From Gimesia aquarii (GTDB lineage: Bacteria > Planctomycetota > Planctomycetia > Planctomycetales > Planctomycetaceae), in assembly GCF_007748175.1 (NCBI RefSeq), contig NZ_CP037422.1:885258-949257 (forward strand): DNA of 64,000 bases, read 5' to 3'. The number at the start of each line of letters is the position of its first letter. Position 1 is the first letter of the stretch. The position numbers were made by a program, and so were the translations under genes. The notes under the pieces were generated by a model. That model saw nothing but the letters and a program-made list of their open reading frames with translations. It did no database searches and was not told the origin of the DNA. Of this stretch, positions 17,855-26,717 are shown piece by piece.

Positions 17855-17960
17855 CGATTTCACAATTTAATCACATTCAAGATTTTGATCGTCTCTGATG
17901 TTTGTATCAATTAACCTTGGATCACACTCAATACTAGCTCAATCCAGATGCTTTTGTGTG

Positions 17961-18983
17961 TTAAATACCTTCAAGCTCATCTAGTTCTTTTTCTGCTTCC
18001 TTTTCTGCTTCGCTCAATTTCAGACCTTCACGATTTGAAAAATACAATCCGATGAGCGTGACGGGAATATATTGCGAAAGCTGATAATAGACTGATGCGG
18101 CAAACGCGTCGGCCTTGGAAACCCCAAATGCCTGCAAACTGATCCAGAAACAGAGTTGAATCACTCCAAAGAAGCCCGGAGTGGAAGGAACCGTCACACC
18201 AAATGCTGTTACTCCCAGAACAACAAACGCCGCCAGGGGAGTCACTTGGACATCAAAACTCCAAAGTGCGACTAGAATACTCAGCCCGTTCAACGTCCAC
18301 TGTGCAAACGAAGTCCAGATAATCCCGAATGTCAACCGTTTACTTTTCATTGACGCCATTCCGTGTGCACCCGATCTCATCATTTCCAAAACGAGATGTG
18401 TTAGTTTCTCTGGCAGAAAGCGTAGATAGCTGAAGATTTTTCTAAATAGTCCTATTACGGTATCTGTCCAGATTAGATAGGCGGAAAGGAAAATGACCGC
18501 CAATAAAGTCATCATTGCTAATACGATGCTGCCAGTTCGATAGTCATCCGGTAGATTCGGAGCAAAATAAACCCCGACTCCCAGGAAACACAAAATCGCA
18601 ATAATATCAAATAGTCGTTCCAGAACCACCGTTGACAAGACCGTTGTCTTTGGAATCTGAAACTGCTTGCTAAGCACATATACACGTAAGAACTCACCAA
18701 GATGTGCAGGCAGAATGTTGTTACCCATGAAGCCGATCATCATTGCGGGGGTGACTTGTTTTGCAGAAAGCGGCTTGATCGGTTCCAATAACATTCCCCA
18801 GCGTAGTGCCTTCAACCAGTAGAAGACAAACAGTATCAGTAGTAAGATAGGCAATGTCCAGAAGTTAGCATCTCGAAAGCTTGCTTTGATTTGCTCAACA
18901 TCAATGCCCCAGACGGCAGCTGCCAGACAGGCTACCGTAATGATGACTCCTACAGTCAGCTTGATCAACTTCGATTTATTAAT
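17961..18983 (-). CDS. Lysylphosphatidylglycerol synthase/flippase-like membrane protein (UPF0104)
   Basis: This integral membrane protein has about eight hydrophobic segments and the UPF0104/AglD hallmark NNILPAHLGEFLRVYVL near residues 80-100. A second family motif, VPSTPGFFGVIQ, lies near residue 260, and the C-terminal tail is acidic. Relatives include the flippase half of MprF and proteins linked to glycolipid or isoprenoid handling; the substrate is unknown. The start is unusual. The first standard codon is TTG at 18968 with no ribosome-binding site. An in-frame ATT at 18983 has GGGAG exactly 7 nt upstream and adds a basic MNKSK-type N-terminus. I list the ATT start as an inference; 18968 is the conventional alternative. 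Confidence 0.75.
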   Translation of the reverse strand: MNKSKLIKLTVGVIITVACLAAAVWGIDVEQIKASFRDANFWTLPILLLILFVFYWLKALRWGMLLEPIKPLSAKQVTPAMMIGFMGNNILPAHLGEFLRVYVLSKQFQIPKTTVLSTVVLERLFDIIAILCFLGVGVYFAPNLPDDYRTGSIVLAMMTLLAVIFLSAYLIWTDTVIGLFRKIFSYLRFLPEKLTHLVLEMMRSGAHGMASMKSKRLTFGIIWTSFAQWTLNGLSILVALWSFDVQVTPLAAFVVLGVTAFGVTVPSTPGFFGVIQLCFWISLQAFGVSKADAFAASVYYQLSQYIPVTLIGLYFSNREGLKLSEAEKEAEKELDELEGI

Positions 18984-19349
18984 GTGACAACTCCCGAGAC
19001 CACTTAACGTATTAATAATTATTTGTAAGACAGAATGGTTTTATCTGATTGCAGAAAATAATCATACATTAACCGGACTTCTGCAACTATCAAACGAAGA
19101 TCTCCAGATCACGAATTCTTACCATTTTACCAACGTCTATATTTTTCAGCATGAATTTTTTACAATGTTCATACCTTTCTGCTAAAACCTATTGCCAACT
19201 TAATAAGAGAACTTTATCCTTCGTCTCCTCTTCGTCGGGTTCATCAGATTTGAATGAGTTCGATTCATAATGAGAGAAGACTACCCCTAAAGATTCCCGT
19301 TTGGATTACAGGAAATTTTATCAAGGGATTGATTACAAGGAGCTCACGG
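18984..19349. other. Intergenic region between divergent genes
   Basis: AT-rich spacer between the UPF0104-type gene and the small zinc-ribbon gene. It should hold promoters for both strands. An ORF extension in the zinc-ribbon frame runs back to 19254 but has no ribosome-binding site. Nothing else is recognised. Confidence 0.5.
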
Positions 19350-19667
19350 ATGAGCATTTTAAAGATTTATTACCCGGAAGATACGCACCCCCAGCCTTCC
19401 ACTTCTGTGGATACTCCCCCCTCAATGATTCTTCCGTTTGAAAAAAGAGGTTCCCTTAAAAAACCTCGTTTTCAACAACAGGATTGGGTCTTGAATCGTG
19501 CCCGAACGATTTTCAAGAATCAAAAGTGCCCTGATTGCAGTAGTTCTGCTGTGGCACCATTAGAACTACGCGATGGTTTGCTCAACCGCAAGAACCGTCT
19601 TATACCTGGTACTTCAACTGTGGTTGGTTTTCGATGTGAGTCTTGTGATACGGAATGGCCAGCTTAA
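19350..19667 (+). CDS. Small zinc-ribbon-like protein
   Basis: This 105-aa protein of unknown function has two CxxC pairs (CPDC near residue 66 and CESC near the C-terminus), spaced as in a zinc ribbon. The N-terminal half is low-complexity and proline-rich. A perfect AAGGAG lies 7 nt before the ATG at 19350, which decides this start over the longer frame from 19254. It converges with the AAA ATPase gene, only 21 bp apart. Nucleic-acid or protein binding is a guess from the ribbon. Confidence 0.65.
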   Translation: MSILKIYYPEDTHPQPSTSVDTPPSMILPFEKRGSLKKPRFQQQDWVLNRARTIFKNQKCPDCSSSAVAPLELRDGLLNRKNRLIPGTSTVVGFRCESCDTEWPA

Positions 19668-19688
19668 ACGCCAATCTAACAAACCCGC

Positions 19689-21299
19689 TCACATCACCGA
19701 GAAGTAATTTTCGACCGCGAAGTCAAATGCTTCAGGAGTTAATTTCTTGTGCTTCTGTTTGTAGACACAGAAATTTTTCACCTGGAGTAACAGGTCTCGT
19801 GGCTGACAGGCACGAAACGGTCGATTGACGGCTTTATAATGTTGATCAACCAAATATTGATATGCGGTTTCATCAAATTGAAATCCCATCAAGGGTGCCA
19901 TCAATTCAAAGAGTGCTCGAAATTCCTCTTCTGAGGGATCGAGGGCTTCAATCTTATAGGGGATACGGCGTAAAAACGCTGCATCCACAAGATCTTTCGG
20001 TTCCAGATTCGTAGAAAAGATAATGAGCTGATCAAAGGGAACTTGGATTTTTTTGCCACTGGGAAGATTCAAAAAGTCATAACGTTTTTCCAATGGAACA
20101 ATCCAACGATTCAATAATTCATCGACGGGCATTCTCTGACGTCCAAAGTCGTCAATCACAAAAGTACCACAGTTACTTTTCAGTTGCAGCGGTGCTTCAC
20201 AAATTTTTGTTTGTGGATTTTGTGTAATTTCCAGTTCACGCATGGTTAATTCACCACCGGCGATCACGGTCGGACGAATGATTTGCACCCAACGTTGATC
20301 AATACCTGAGAGATCAAAAAGGCTTTCAGAATCACTTTCCTGCGTTACTTCTTCATGCAAACCGGGATCAAAAATACGTATAATGTCTCCATCGACTCCC
20401 ATACAACGGGGAATCCAGATCGTTGATCCGAATGCTTTTGTAATTCGTTCTGCAATACTGGTTTTACCATTACCGGCTTCACCGAACAAAAACATTCCTC
20501 TTCCAGAGTTAACAGCGGGCCCCAAGCGATCCAGCATTTTATGGTTGATAATCAAGTCGGAAAATGCTTCTTTTAAATCCTCTTCCGTTGCCTCTTGTTT
20601 AGCGATGCTCTGTGCCTCCATTGCCCGCAGGTAATCTTTAAAACTCACTGGAGCTGAACCAAAATAAGTGCACTCTTGTGTAAATCGTCGTGCACGTTCG
20701 CGTCCTAATTCTGTAATGGTAAACTCGTAATCACCCATTTCAGCAGTACCACCGAAGGCTACCAACTGGTCTTGCTTGGCACGTTTCAGAATCGGATCGA
20801 CGATCCCAAACGGAAGTCTGATTTGTTGACAAATTTGCCGCCCCGTGCGAGTTCCCTTGGCGAGCAAAAACTTGAGAATCAGACGCTCAATTTCGTCCAG
20901 TGTCAACCCGGTATCTTCCAGTGTTTCCGGACACTGAGGAATGAACTTCCCATGCTGCTCATCAGAATCTCCCGTTAAAAGAGACTGTACTCGATTGAAC
21001 AGTTGACTGAGGTGCTCACTTTTACCAACGACATGCATCGGCTCTGAAGGTTCCGTTTGCGACGGAGGCGCTGTTGCTCTCGTACTATTTGGGACTTCAG
21101 AAATTTGATCATCTGTTGTTAATTCTTCTGTGTTGGTGCTCTCTTCAGAATCACCAGTGGCAGTCAGGTTAAGCATGCTCAACGAAGCAAGCAACTCTTC
21201 GGTATTGACTGCATTAGAAGCAATATCGCCTAGTTTTTTGGAGTCCTTCTGATCGAGAAGGGACTTTAATGCATCAGAATCGGGAGCTTTAGCTGACAT
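19689..21299 (-). CDS. AAA ATPase with N-terminal winged-helix region
   Basis: This 536-aa cytoplasmic ATPase has no assigned pathway. A Ser/Thr/Glu-rich disordered N-terminus (about 1-130) is followed by a probable winged-helix domain ([18 protein letters not shown] to ITELGRERA, about 150-225). The AAA core has Walker [10 protein letters not shown] (about 273), Walker [10 protein letters not shown] (about 381), an STNLEPKDL sensor-1-like segment and RRIPYKIE. The C-terminal lid has CQPRDLL. It resembles MoxR/RuvB-like single-ring AAA proteins in outline, but I cannot name the family. The ATG at 21299 is preferred over an upstream TTG at 21356 because the upstream residues look non-coding; the ribosome-binding site is weak. 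It is divergent from the asnB-type gene. Confidence 0.75.
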   Translation of the reverse strand: MSAKAPDSDALKSLLDQKDSKKLGDIASNAVNTEELLASLSMLNLTATGDSEESTNTEELTTDDQISEVPNSTRATAPPSQTEPSEPMHVVGKSEHLSQLFNRVQSLLTGDSDEQHGKFIPQCPETLEDTGLTLDEIERLILKFLLAKGTRTGRQICQQIRLPFGIVDPILKRAKQDQLVAFGGTAEMGDYEFTITELGRERARRFTQECTYFGSAPVSFKDYLRAMEAQSIAKQEATEEDLKEAFSDLIINHKMLDRLGPAVNSGRGMFLFGEAGNGKTSIAERITKAFGSTIWIPRCMGVDGDIIRIFDPGLHEEVTQESDSESLFDLSGIDQRWVQIIRPTVIAGGELTMRELEITQNPQTKICEAPLQLKSNCGTFVIDDFGRQRMPVDELLNRWIVPLEKRYDFLNLPSGKKIQVPFDQLIIFSTNLEPKDLVDAAFLRRIPYKIEALDPSEEEFRALFELMAPLMGFQFDETAYQYLVDQHYKAVNRPFRACQPRDLLLQVKNFCVYKQKHKKLTPEAFDFAVENYFSVM

Positions 21300-21651
21300 T
21301 TTCTGTTCACACTCAGTTGATTGCCCTGAAATAAGTAATCCCGCAACCCCGATCAATCAAGCTGACAAAAGGAATTTGTCAAATGTGATCAAGATATAAA
21401 ACTCATGCACATCTTGTTGGGTGCGAGAAAGCTTAGGTCATATAACTCACGAGTCAAATTGTTTCGGATAATCGATAAAATTCAAAACATCTACATACAT
21501 CTATGCAAAGTCTCTTTCATGCTACATTCCAAAACCGGATTTCGATCACCGTTACGATCAGACAGTTTGTGCCGTTCATACCGGTTAATCATCAAAAGGA
21601 AGACATGCCCGTATCTTTTTACGAACAACTGTGGCAACAAAGACATACGAT
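21300..21651. other. Intergenic region between AAA ATPase and amidotransferase genes
   Basis: This divergent spacer holds the promoters of both genes. A short plus-strand ORF (21405-21671) lacks a ribosome-binding site and family features and was not accepted. A candidate promoter adjoins it at 21652-21679. Confidence 0.5.
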
Positions 21652-21679
21652 TTGACTTGAATTTGACATGACCTAAATT
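21652..21679 (+). promoter_or_regulatory. Candidate sigma-70 promoter for the asnB-ACP-ligase cluster
   Basis: TTGACT (21652-21657) and TAAATT (21674-21679) are separated by 16 bp. They lie 68 bp upstream of the amidotransferase start. This is a match to the general consensus only; no transcription start is known. Confidence 0.3.
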
Positions 21680-21747
21680 TCTTTCGTAAGAGATATCGGT
21701 CTCTCTGCAGGCAAGGTCTATCTTTTAATAGCGTATTGGATCATCTA

Positions 21748-23721
21748 ATGTGTGGAATTGCGGGAATCATTCAGTCTGACCGACATACCGTCAGTCAGGC
21801 CGAATTGCAGTCTATGATTGACATGCTCAGTCATAGAGGTCCTGATGCTTCAGGAATCAAAACATGCGGCACTGTTGGATTCGCGCATAGTCGTCTGAGT
21901 ATTGTTGATCTGGCTGGTGGCGCACAACCGATGCAGTCTGCCGATGGAATGCTTTCCATTACATTCAATGGTGAAATCTATAATCACATCGAACTTCGAG
22001 CGCAACTTGCAAGCCGAGGCTATCAATTCCAGACCCATTCCGATACGGAAGTGATTCTGTATATGTACGCTGAATACGGTCCTGACTGTGTTCAACAGTT
22101 GAATGGACAATGGGCCTTTGCAATCCATGACGAACGACAACAGCAGGTTTTTCTGTCGCGCGATCGTATGGGAATTCGGCCACTTGTTTATACACAGACA
22201 CCATCACGATTCATTTTTGCTTCGGAAATCAAAGCACTGTTCACACTACCTGATGTGGAACGGAAAACAGACCTGACTGCGTTGAACCAGTTGTTTACGT
22301 TCTGGTCACCCCTTCCTCCACGAACATTTTTTGCGAACGTCTTCGAATTACCCCCTGCACACTCCATGATCGTCAAGAATGGTCAACTGAAAATCTGGCA
22401 ATACTGGAAATTGGATTATAGTCCGAACGAAGAAACACGCTCACTCGATGATTGGGCTGAGGAACTGCGTGCTTTGCTGATTCATGCTACGCAGTTACGC
22501 TTACGTGCCGATGTTAATGTGGGTGCTTATTTAAGTGGCGGACTGGATTCATCCGTCACTTCAGCCATCATTCGAAACTACACCAATGCTCCCTTAAATA
22601 CATTTTCCGTTGTATTTAATGACAAAGAGTACGATGAAAGCCGTTATCAACAGGAAATGATTCAGGAATTGGGAACCGAGCACCAAACCGTCTGCTGTTC
22701 CTACGAAGACATCGGACGAGTCTTTCCTCAAGTGATACAGCATACCGAAAAGCCAGTTCTGCGAACGGCTCCTGCCCCCATGTTCCTGCTGTCAAAGCTG
22801 GTACATGATAATCAGTTCAAAGTTGTGATGACCGGTGAAGGAGCTGATGAAATCCTGGGAGGTTACGATTTATTCAAAGAAACCAAAATCCGACGTTTCT
22901 GGAGTCGTCAACCCGATTCAAAAATTCGCCCCCTCCTGTTAAAGCGTCTTTATCCCTATATCAAAAATCTGCAGGCACAGTCCCCCGCTTATCTGAAAGC
23001 GTTCTTCAATATTCGTCCCGAAGATATTAACAGCCCGTTTTTCTCACATTTGCCGCGCTGGGAATTAACTTCCAAATTGAAAACATTTTTCAGCAACGAT
23101 GTGAAACAACAAATGATAGACAACGATCCGTTATCAGACTTCTCAGACCAATTACCAGAACAGTTTTCAAAATGGCCATCATTCTGTCAGGCTCAGTTCC
23201 TCGAAACGGTCAACTTGATGCCGGGCTACATTTTATCCTCACAAGGTGATCGCATGGCGATGGGAAATTCAGTTGAAGGACGATTCCCGTTTCTGGACTA
23301 CCGTGTGGTCGAATTTGCCGCGCGTATCCCCATTCGTTTTAAGATGAATGGACTAAATGAAAAGTACCTTCTGAAGTACGCGTTGCGTGACGTGATTCCT
23401 GAAAGTATTCGGCAACGTCCCAAACAACCTTATCGTGCGCCAGAAGCACATAGCTTCATTGACACAAAAAAACAGGCAGCCCGGTTCGAATACGTCGATC
23501 AACTCTTATCGACAAACAAACTGCAAGAAAACGGGTTGTTTAATCCAACCTCCGTACAACGTCTGGTAAAGAAAATCGAACAGGGTCGTGCGATCGGCAC
23601 ACGCGACAATATGGCACTGGTAGGAATTCTTTCTACACAACTCCTGGTCGAACATATGATTGACAAACAGCCAATTGCCTCTGGAAATAATGACCCTGCC
23701 ATAATGAAGTTACTCGCATAA
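21748..23721 (+). CDS. asnB: Glutamine-hydrolysing asparagine synthase-like amidotransferase
   Basis: This 657-aa class II amidotransferase releases ammonia from glutamine and uses ATP to amidate a carboxylate. Cys2 (MCGIAG) is the glutaminase nucleophile once Met is removed; SHRGPDA, FNGEIYNH and HTDTEV follow. The synthetase PP-loop is YLSGGLDSSV near residue 262. The ATG at 21748 is chosen because Cys must be residue 2; an upstream TTG would bury it. It begins a tight same-strand run with an acyl carrier protein, an AMP-ligase, a NadE-like enzyme and a polysaccharide deacetylase. This resembles amidotransferases in extracellular polysaccharide/exosortase loci more than a lone housekeeping AsnB. 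The true acceptor may therefore be an intermediate other than aspartate (inference). Confidence 0.85.
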   Translation: MCGIAGIIQSDRHTVSQAELQSMIDMLSHRGPDASGIKTCGTVGFAHSRLSIVDLAGGAQPMQSADGMLSITFNGEIYNHIELRAQLASRGYQFQTHSDTEVILYMYAEYGPDCVQQLNGQWAFAIHDERQQQVFLSRDRMGIRPLVYTQTPSRFIFASEIKALFTLPDVERKTDLTALNQLFTFWSPLPPRTFFANVFELPPAHSMIVKNGQLKIWQYWKLDYSPNEETRSLDDWAEELRALLIHATQLRLRADVNVGAYLSGGLDSSVTSAIIRNYTNAPLNTFSVVFNDKEYDESRYQQEMIQELGTEHQTVCCSYEDIGRVFPQVIQHTEKPVLRTAPAPMFLLSKLVHDNQFKVVMTGEGADEILGGYDLFKETKIRRFWSRQPDSKIRPLLLKRLYPYIKNLQAQSPAYLKAFFNIRPEDINSPFFSHLPRWELTSKLKTFFSNDVKQQMIDNDPLSDFSDQLPEQFSKWPSFCQAQFLETVNLMPGYILSSQGDRMAMGNSVEGRFPFLDYRVVEFAARIPIRFKMNGLNEKYLLKYALRDVIPESIRQRPKQPYRAPEAHSFIDTKKQAARFEYVDQLLSTNKLQENGLFNPTSVQRLVKKIEQGRAIGTRDNMALVGILSTQLLVEHMIDKQPIASGNNDPAIMKLLA

Positions 23722-23770
23722 ACAAATCACATGTTACTTTGATATTTATTAACTGAGAAAAGGATAGAAA

Positions 23771-24028
23771 ATGAGTTCGATACAGTCTGAAGTTCGGGAT
23801 TTTGTTGCAGAGAATTTTTTGTTCGACGAAAACCCTGAATCTTTAAACAACAATGATTCATTTCTCGAAACAGGTATTATCGATTCAACGGGTGTTCTGG
23901 AATTAGTCGCCTTTATTGAGGATAAATATTCTGTAGAAGTCGACGATGACGAATTGGTTCCTGAAAACCTGGACTCAATAGATCGGTTAATCACATTCAT
24001 TGAATCCAAGCTGAAAGAATTAGCTTAA
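23771..24028 (+). CDS. Acyl carrier protein
   Basis: This 85-aa acidic four-helix carrier protein has a phosphopantetheine attachment site at Ser39 in GIIDSTGVLEL; the DS motif is typical. AAAGGA lies 7 nt before the ATG. It follows the amidotransferase by 49 bp and precedes the AMP-ligase by 19 bp. It is therefore presumably the dedicated carrier loaded by that ligase rather than the fatty-acid AcpP, whose motif is usually DSLD. Confidence 0.88.
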   Translation: MSSIQSEVRDFVAENFLFDENPESLNNNDSFLETGIIDSTGVLELVAFIEDKYSVEVDDDELVPENLDSIDRLITFIESKLKELA

Positions 24029-24047
24029 TTTTTCAAGGAGCAGGTCG

Positions 24048-25604
24048 TTGTTACTGCAATCATTTCTAGAATACAGTGCCCAATTTGATCCCAATAAAAT
24101 CGCGCTGATCGTTGATCAGAGGCGATACACCTATTTGGAGATAGAACAGCAAAGCAATCGACTCGCACATGCATTCTTGAAGCGAGGACTAAAGCGTGGC
24201 AACCGAGTTGTCATCCACCTGGATAATACACTCGAAGCCACTGTTGCTGTCTTTGCTGTTCTAAAAGCGGGAGGTGTCTTTGTGATGGTGAATCCCACCA
24301 CAAAGATTGATAAGTTGACCTATGTTCTGAATAACTGTCAGGCACACGCGCTGATCATTCCCGATAAAAAACGTAACACGCTTTTTGAACACAGCGACCT
24401 GTTACCACATTTGAAAACAGTGATTACTGTCGGCTCTAACTCAGAGAGTAAAGCAAACAACGACCTGCAAATGCCGCAGTTTGATTCCTGGGTACAGCTT
24501 CAGGCTGAATTTGCAGATTGTATTACGCCACCACCCATTACTGCGATCAGTATCGATTTAGCAGCCCTGGTTTATACATCGGGTTCAACGGGAAATCCTA
24601 AAGGTGTGATGCTGACTCATCTCAACATGACATCTGCGGCACGTTCTATCACGACTTATTTAATGAATGAGTCGAATGACATAATTTTGAATGTACTTCC
24701 ACTCTCATTTGATTACGGACTTTACCAGTTACTGATGGCGTTTCGTGTGGGCGCCACATTGGTACTGGAAAAATCGTTTACTTATCCACACGCTGTTTTA
24801 CAGAGAATTATTGACGAAAAAGTGACCGGTTTTCCGCTGGTCCCCACCATGTCTGCCATTCTACTGAAAATGGATTTATCGAAGTACGATTTTTCCAAAC
24901 TACGATATATCACGAATACCGGCGCTGCCTTGCCAACCGAGCATATTCTGACCTTCCGAAAACGTCTGCCACACGTGCAGATTTTTTCTATGTATGGTCT
25001 CACAGAATGCAAAAGGGTCTCTTACCTTCCTTTGGATCAGGTCGATATCAGGACCGGATCAGTGGGCATCGCCATGCCCGATACGGAAGTCTTTATTGTG
25101 GACGATGCGGGACATCGACTGCCACCGGAACATGTCGGCGAGCTAGTTGTACGCGGTGCCAACGTGATGAAAGGCTATTGGGAAGCTCCTGAACAGACGG
25201 CAGAACGCTTAAGACCAGCAGAGCTTCCCAATGAAATGTATCTCTACACTGGTGATTTATTCCGCATGGATAAAGAAGGCTATTTATATTTCGTCGGCAG
25301 ACGAGATGACATCATCAAAAGTCGCGGCGAAAAAGTCAGTCCGAAAGAAGTTGAAAATGTGCTCTTTGCACATGAGCGTATTTCTGAAGCCGCCATCATG
25401 GGTGATCCTGATCCAGTTCTGGGGCAATCCATCCGGGCAATCATCACGCTGATGCCTGACCAGGAATTATCCGAAAAGGAAGCTCTAGCTTACTGTCGCA
25501 AACACCTCGAGGATTTTATGGTTCCCCAAAAAATTGAATTCCGCGACGAATTGCCTAAGTCACCCAACGGCAAAGTCGACAAAAAACAGTTAGTGCTTCC
25601 CTGA
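24048..25604 (+). CDS. AMP-dependent acyl/aminoacyl ligase (adenylation enzyme)
   Basis: This 518-aa ANL-superfamily enzyme activates a carboxylate as its adenylate and probably loads it on the adjacent carrier protein. Motifs in order are YTSGSTGNPKG (P-loop-like A3, about residue 175), MYGLTECKR (A5), YTGDLF (A7), GRRDDIIKSRGEKVSP (A8/hinge), and the catalytic Lys509 in NGKVDK (A10). The start is TTG with a perfect AAGGAG 8 nt upstream, and no alternative ATG lies near. The length and lack of a fused carrier domain fit a stand-alone ligase of the kind found in exosortase-A-type loci and small NRPS-like pathways. The substrate (fatty, hydroxy or amino acid) cannot be read from sequence. Confidence 0.87.
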   Translation: MLLQSFLEYSAQFDPNKIALIVDQRRYTYLEIEQQSNRLAHAFLKRGLKRGNRVVIHLDNTLEATVAVFAVLKAGGVFVMVNPTTKIDKLTYVLNNCQAHALIIPDKKRNTLFEHSDLLPHLKTVITVGSNSESKANNDLQMPQFDSWVQLQAEFADCITPPPITAISIDLAALVYTSGSTGNPKGVMLTHLNMTSAARSITTYLMNESNDIILNVLPLSFDYGLYQLLMAFRVGATLVLEKSFTYPHAVLQRIIDEKVTGFPLVPTMSAILLKMDLSKYDFSKLRYITNTGAALPTEHILTFRKRLPHVQIFSMYGLTECKRVSYLPLDQVDIRTGSVGIAMPDTEVFIVDDAGHRLPPEHVGELVVRGANVMKGYWEAPEQTAERLRPAELPNEMYLYTGDLFRMDKEGYLYFVGRRDDIIKSRGEKVSPKEVENVLFAHERISEAAIMGDPDPVLGQSIRAIITLMPDQELSEKEALAYCRKHLEDFMVPQKIEFRDELPKSPNGKVDKKQLVLP

Positions 25605-25684
25605 AACAGAATCAATAATGTAACGAAAAATAAATGACAATTTGCTAATTAAGATCGTCGGCAATCAAATAAGGAAACATAAAG

Positions 25685-26686
25685 ATGAGCATCCAAACGA
25701 AAACATTCAGCCCAGAGTTACTCAACCTTGATTGTGCAGCTGAAACAGAGCGCATCGTTCAATGGATGCGAGAAACCGTTCGCAAAACAATGCGAAAAAA
25801 AGGAGCCGTACTGGGCTTATCGGGAGGCATTGACAGTAGTGTGGTAACAGCTCTTTGTGCGCGTGCTTTTGGGAAAGACCGTGTTTTGGGAATTATGATG
25901 CCTGAGCACGACACCAAAGATGAAAGCCTGACCTACGGACAATTACTGGCAGATCATTTTGATGTGGAAGCCATCGTCGAGAATATTTCTCCTATGCTAC
26001 GAGGCGCAGGTTGTTATGAACGCCGCGATGCTGCCATCAAACAAGTGATTCCTGAATATGAACCAGACTGGAAGTCAAAAATTGTACTTCCCAATCTACT
26101 GGAGGAAGGCGGTTACCGCGTTTTTTCTGTTGTTGTACAAACTCCCTCGGGTGAACTCATTAAGAAACGTCTGCCTTTATCCGCCTATCAAACCATTGTG
26201 GCTGCGACAAACTTCAAACAACGTTGCCGCAAAATGATGGAATATTATCATGCGGATCGTTTGAATTACGCCGTACCTGGAACTCCGAATCGACTCGAAT
26301 ACGATCAGGGATTTTTTGTAAAAAATGGTGATGGTGCAGCTGACTTGAAACCGATTGCGCATCTCTACAAAACACAGGTCTATCAATTGGCTGCCTATCT
26401 CGATGTACCAGAGCTCATTTGCATGCGACCTCCCACAACTGATACTTATTCACTGGAACAATCGCAGGAAGAGTTCTACTTTGCTGTCTCTTATGACAAA
26501 CTGGACTGCTGCCTTTATGGCTTAAATCATGGGTTTTCTGCCGAAGCAGTCGCAGAGGGAATCGGCTTGCCGACAGAACAGGTGAAACTTGTTTACGGCG
26601 ATATCGAATCCAAGCGAAAAGCCAGTCGCTATTTACATATGTCACCTCAAATCATTGAACCAGTTTTAGTAGACACAACAGTTTAG
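25685..26686 (+). CDS. NadE-like ATP-pyrophosphatase (NAD synthase-family amide ligase)
   Basis: This 333-aa PP-loop enzyme of the NAD+ synthase superfamily adenylates a carboxylate and amidates it with ammonia. LGLSGGIDSSV (around residue 46) is the PP-loop. NFKQRCR, VPGTPNRLEYDQG, the GD(G) motif and PIAHLYKTQVYQLA match the NadE core. There is no nitrilase/glutaminase domain, so free ammonia or another subunit must supply nitrogen. About 60 extra residues (about 109-172, from GCYERR to the LSAYQT region) interrupt the core where ordinary NadE is shorter. It lies between the AMP-ligase (80 bp upstream) and the deacetylase. A role in NAD synthesis is possible but the cluster suggests a specialised amidation (inference). 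Confidence 0.8.
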   Translation: MSIQTKTFSPELLNLDCAAETERIVQWMRETVRKTMRKKGAVLGLSGGIDSSVVTALCARAFGKDRVLGIMMPEHDTKDESLTYGQLLADHFDVEAIVENISPMLRGAGCYERRDAAIKQVIPEYEPDWKSKIVLPNLLEEGGYRVFSVVVQTPSGELIKKRLPLSAYQTIVAATNFKQRCRKMMEYYHADRLNYAVPGTPNRLEYDQGFFVKNGDGAADLKPIAHLYKTQVYQLAAYLDVPELICMRPPTTDTYSLEQSQEEFYFAVSYDKLDCCLYGLNHGFSAEAVAEGIGLPTEQVKLVYGDIESKRKASRYLHMSPQIIEPVLVDTTV

Positions 26687-26717
26687 CGTGACGATTTTGG
26701 AAAAAGGAAGCCGGATT

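Noticed and set aside
21405-21671. 88-aa plus-strand ORF in the spacer before the amidotransferase gene
   Set aside because: No ribosome-binding site, no hydrophobic or domain pattern, and it overlaps the candidate promoter.
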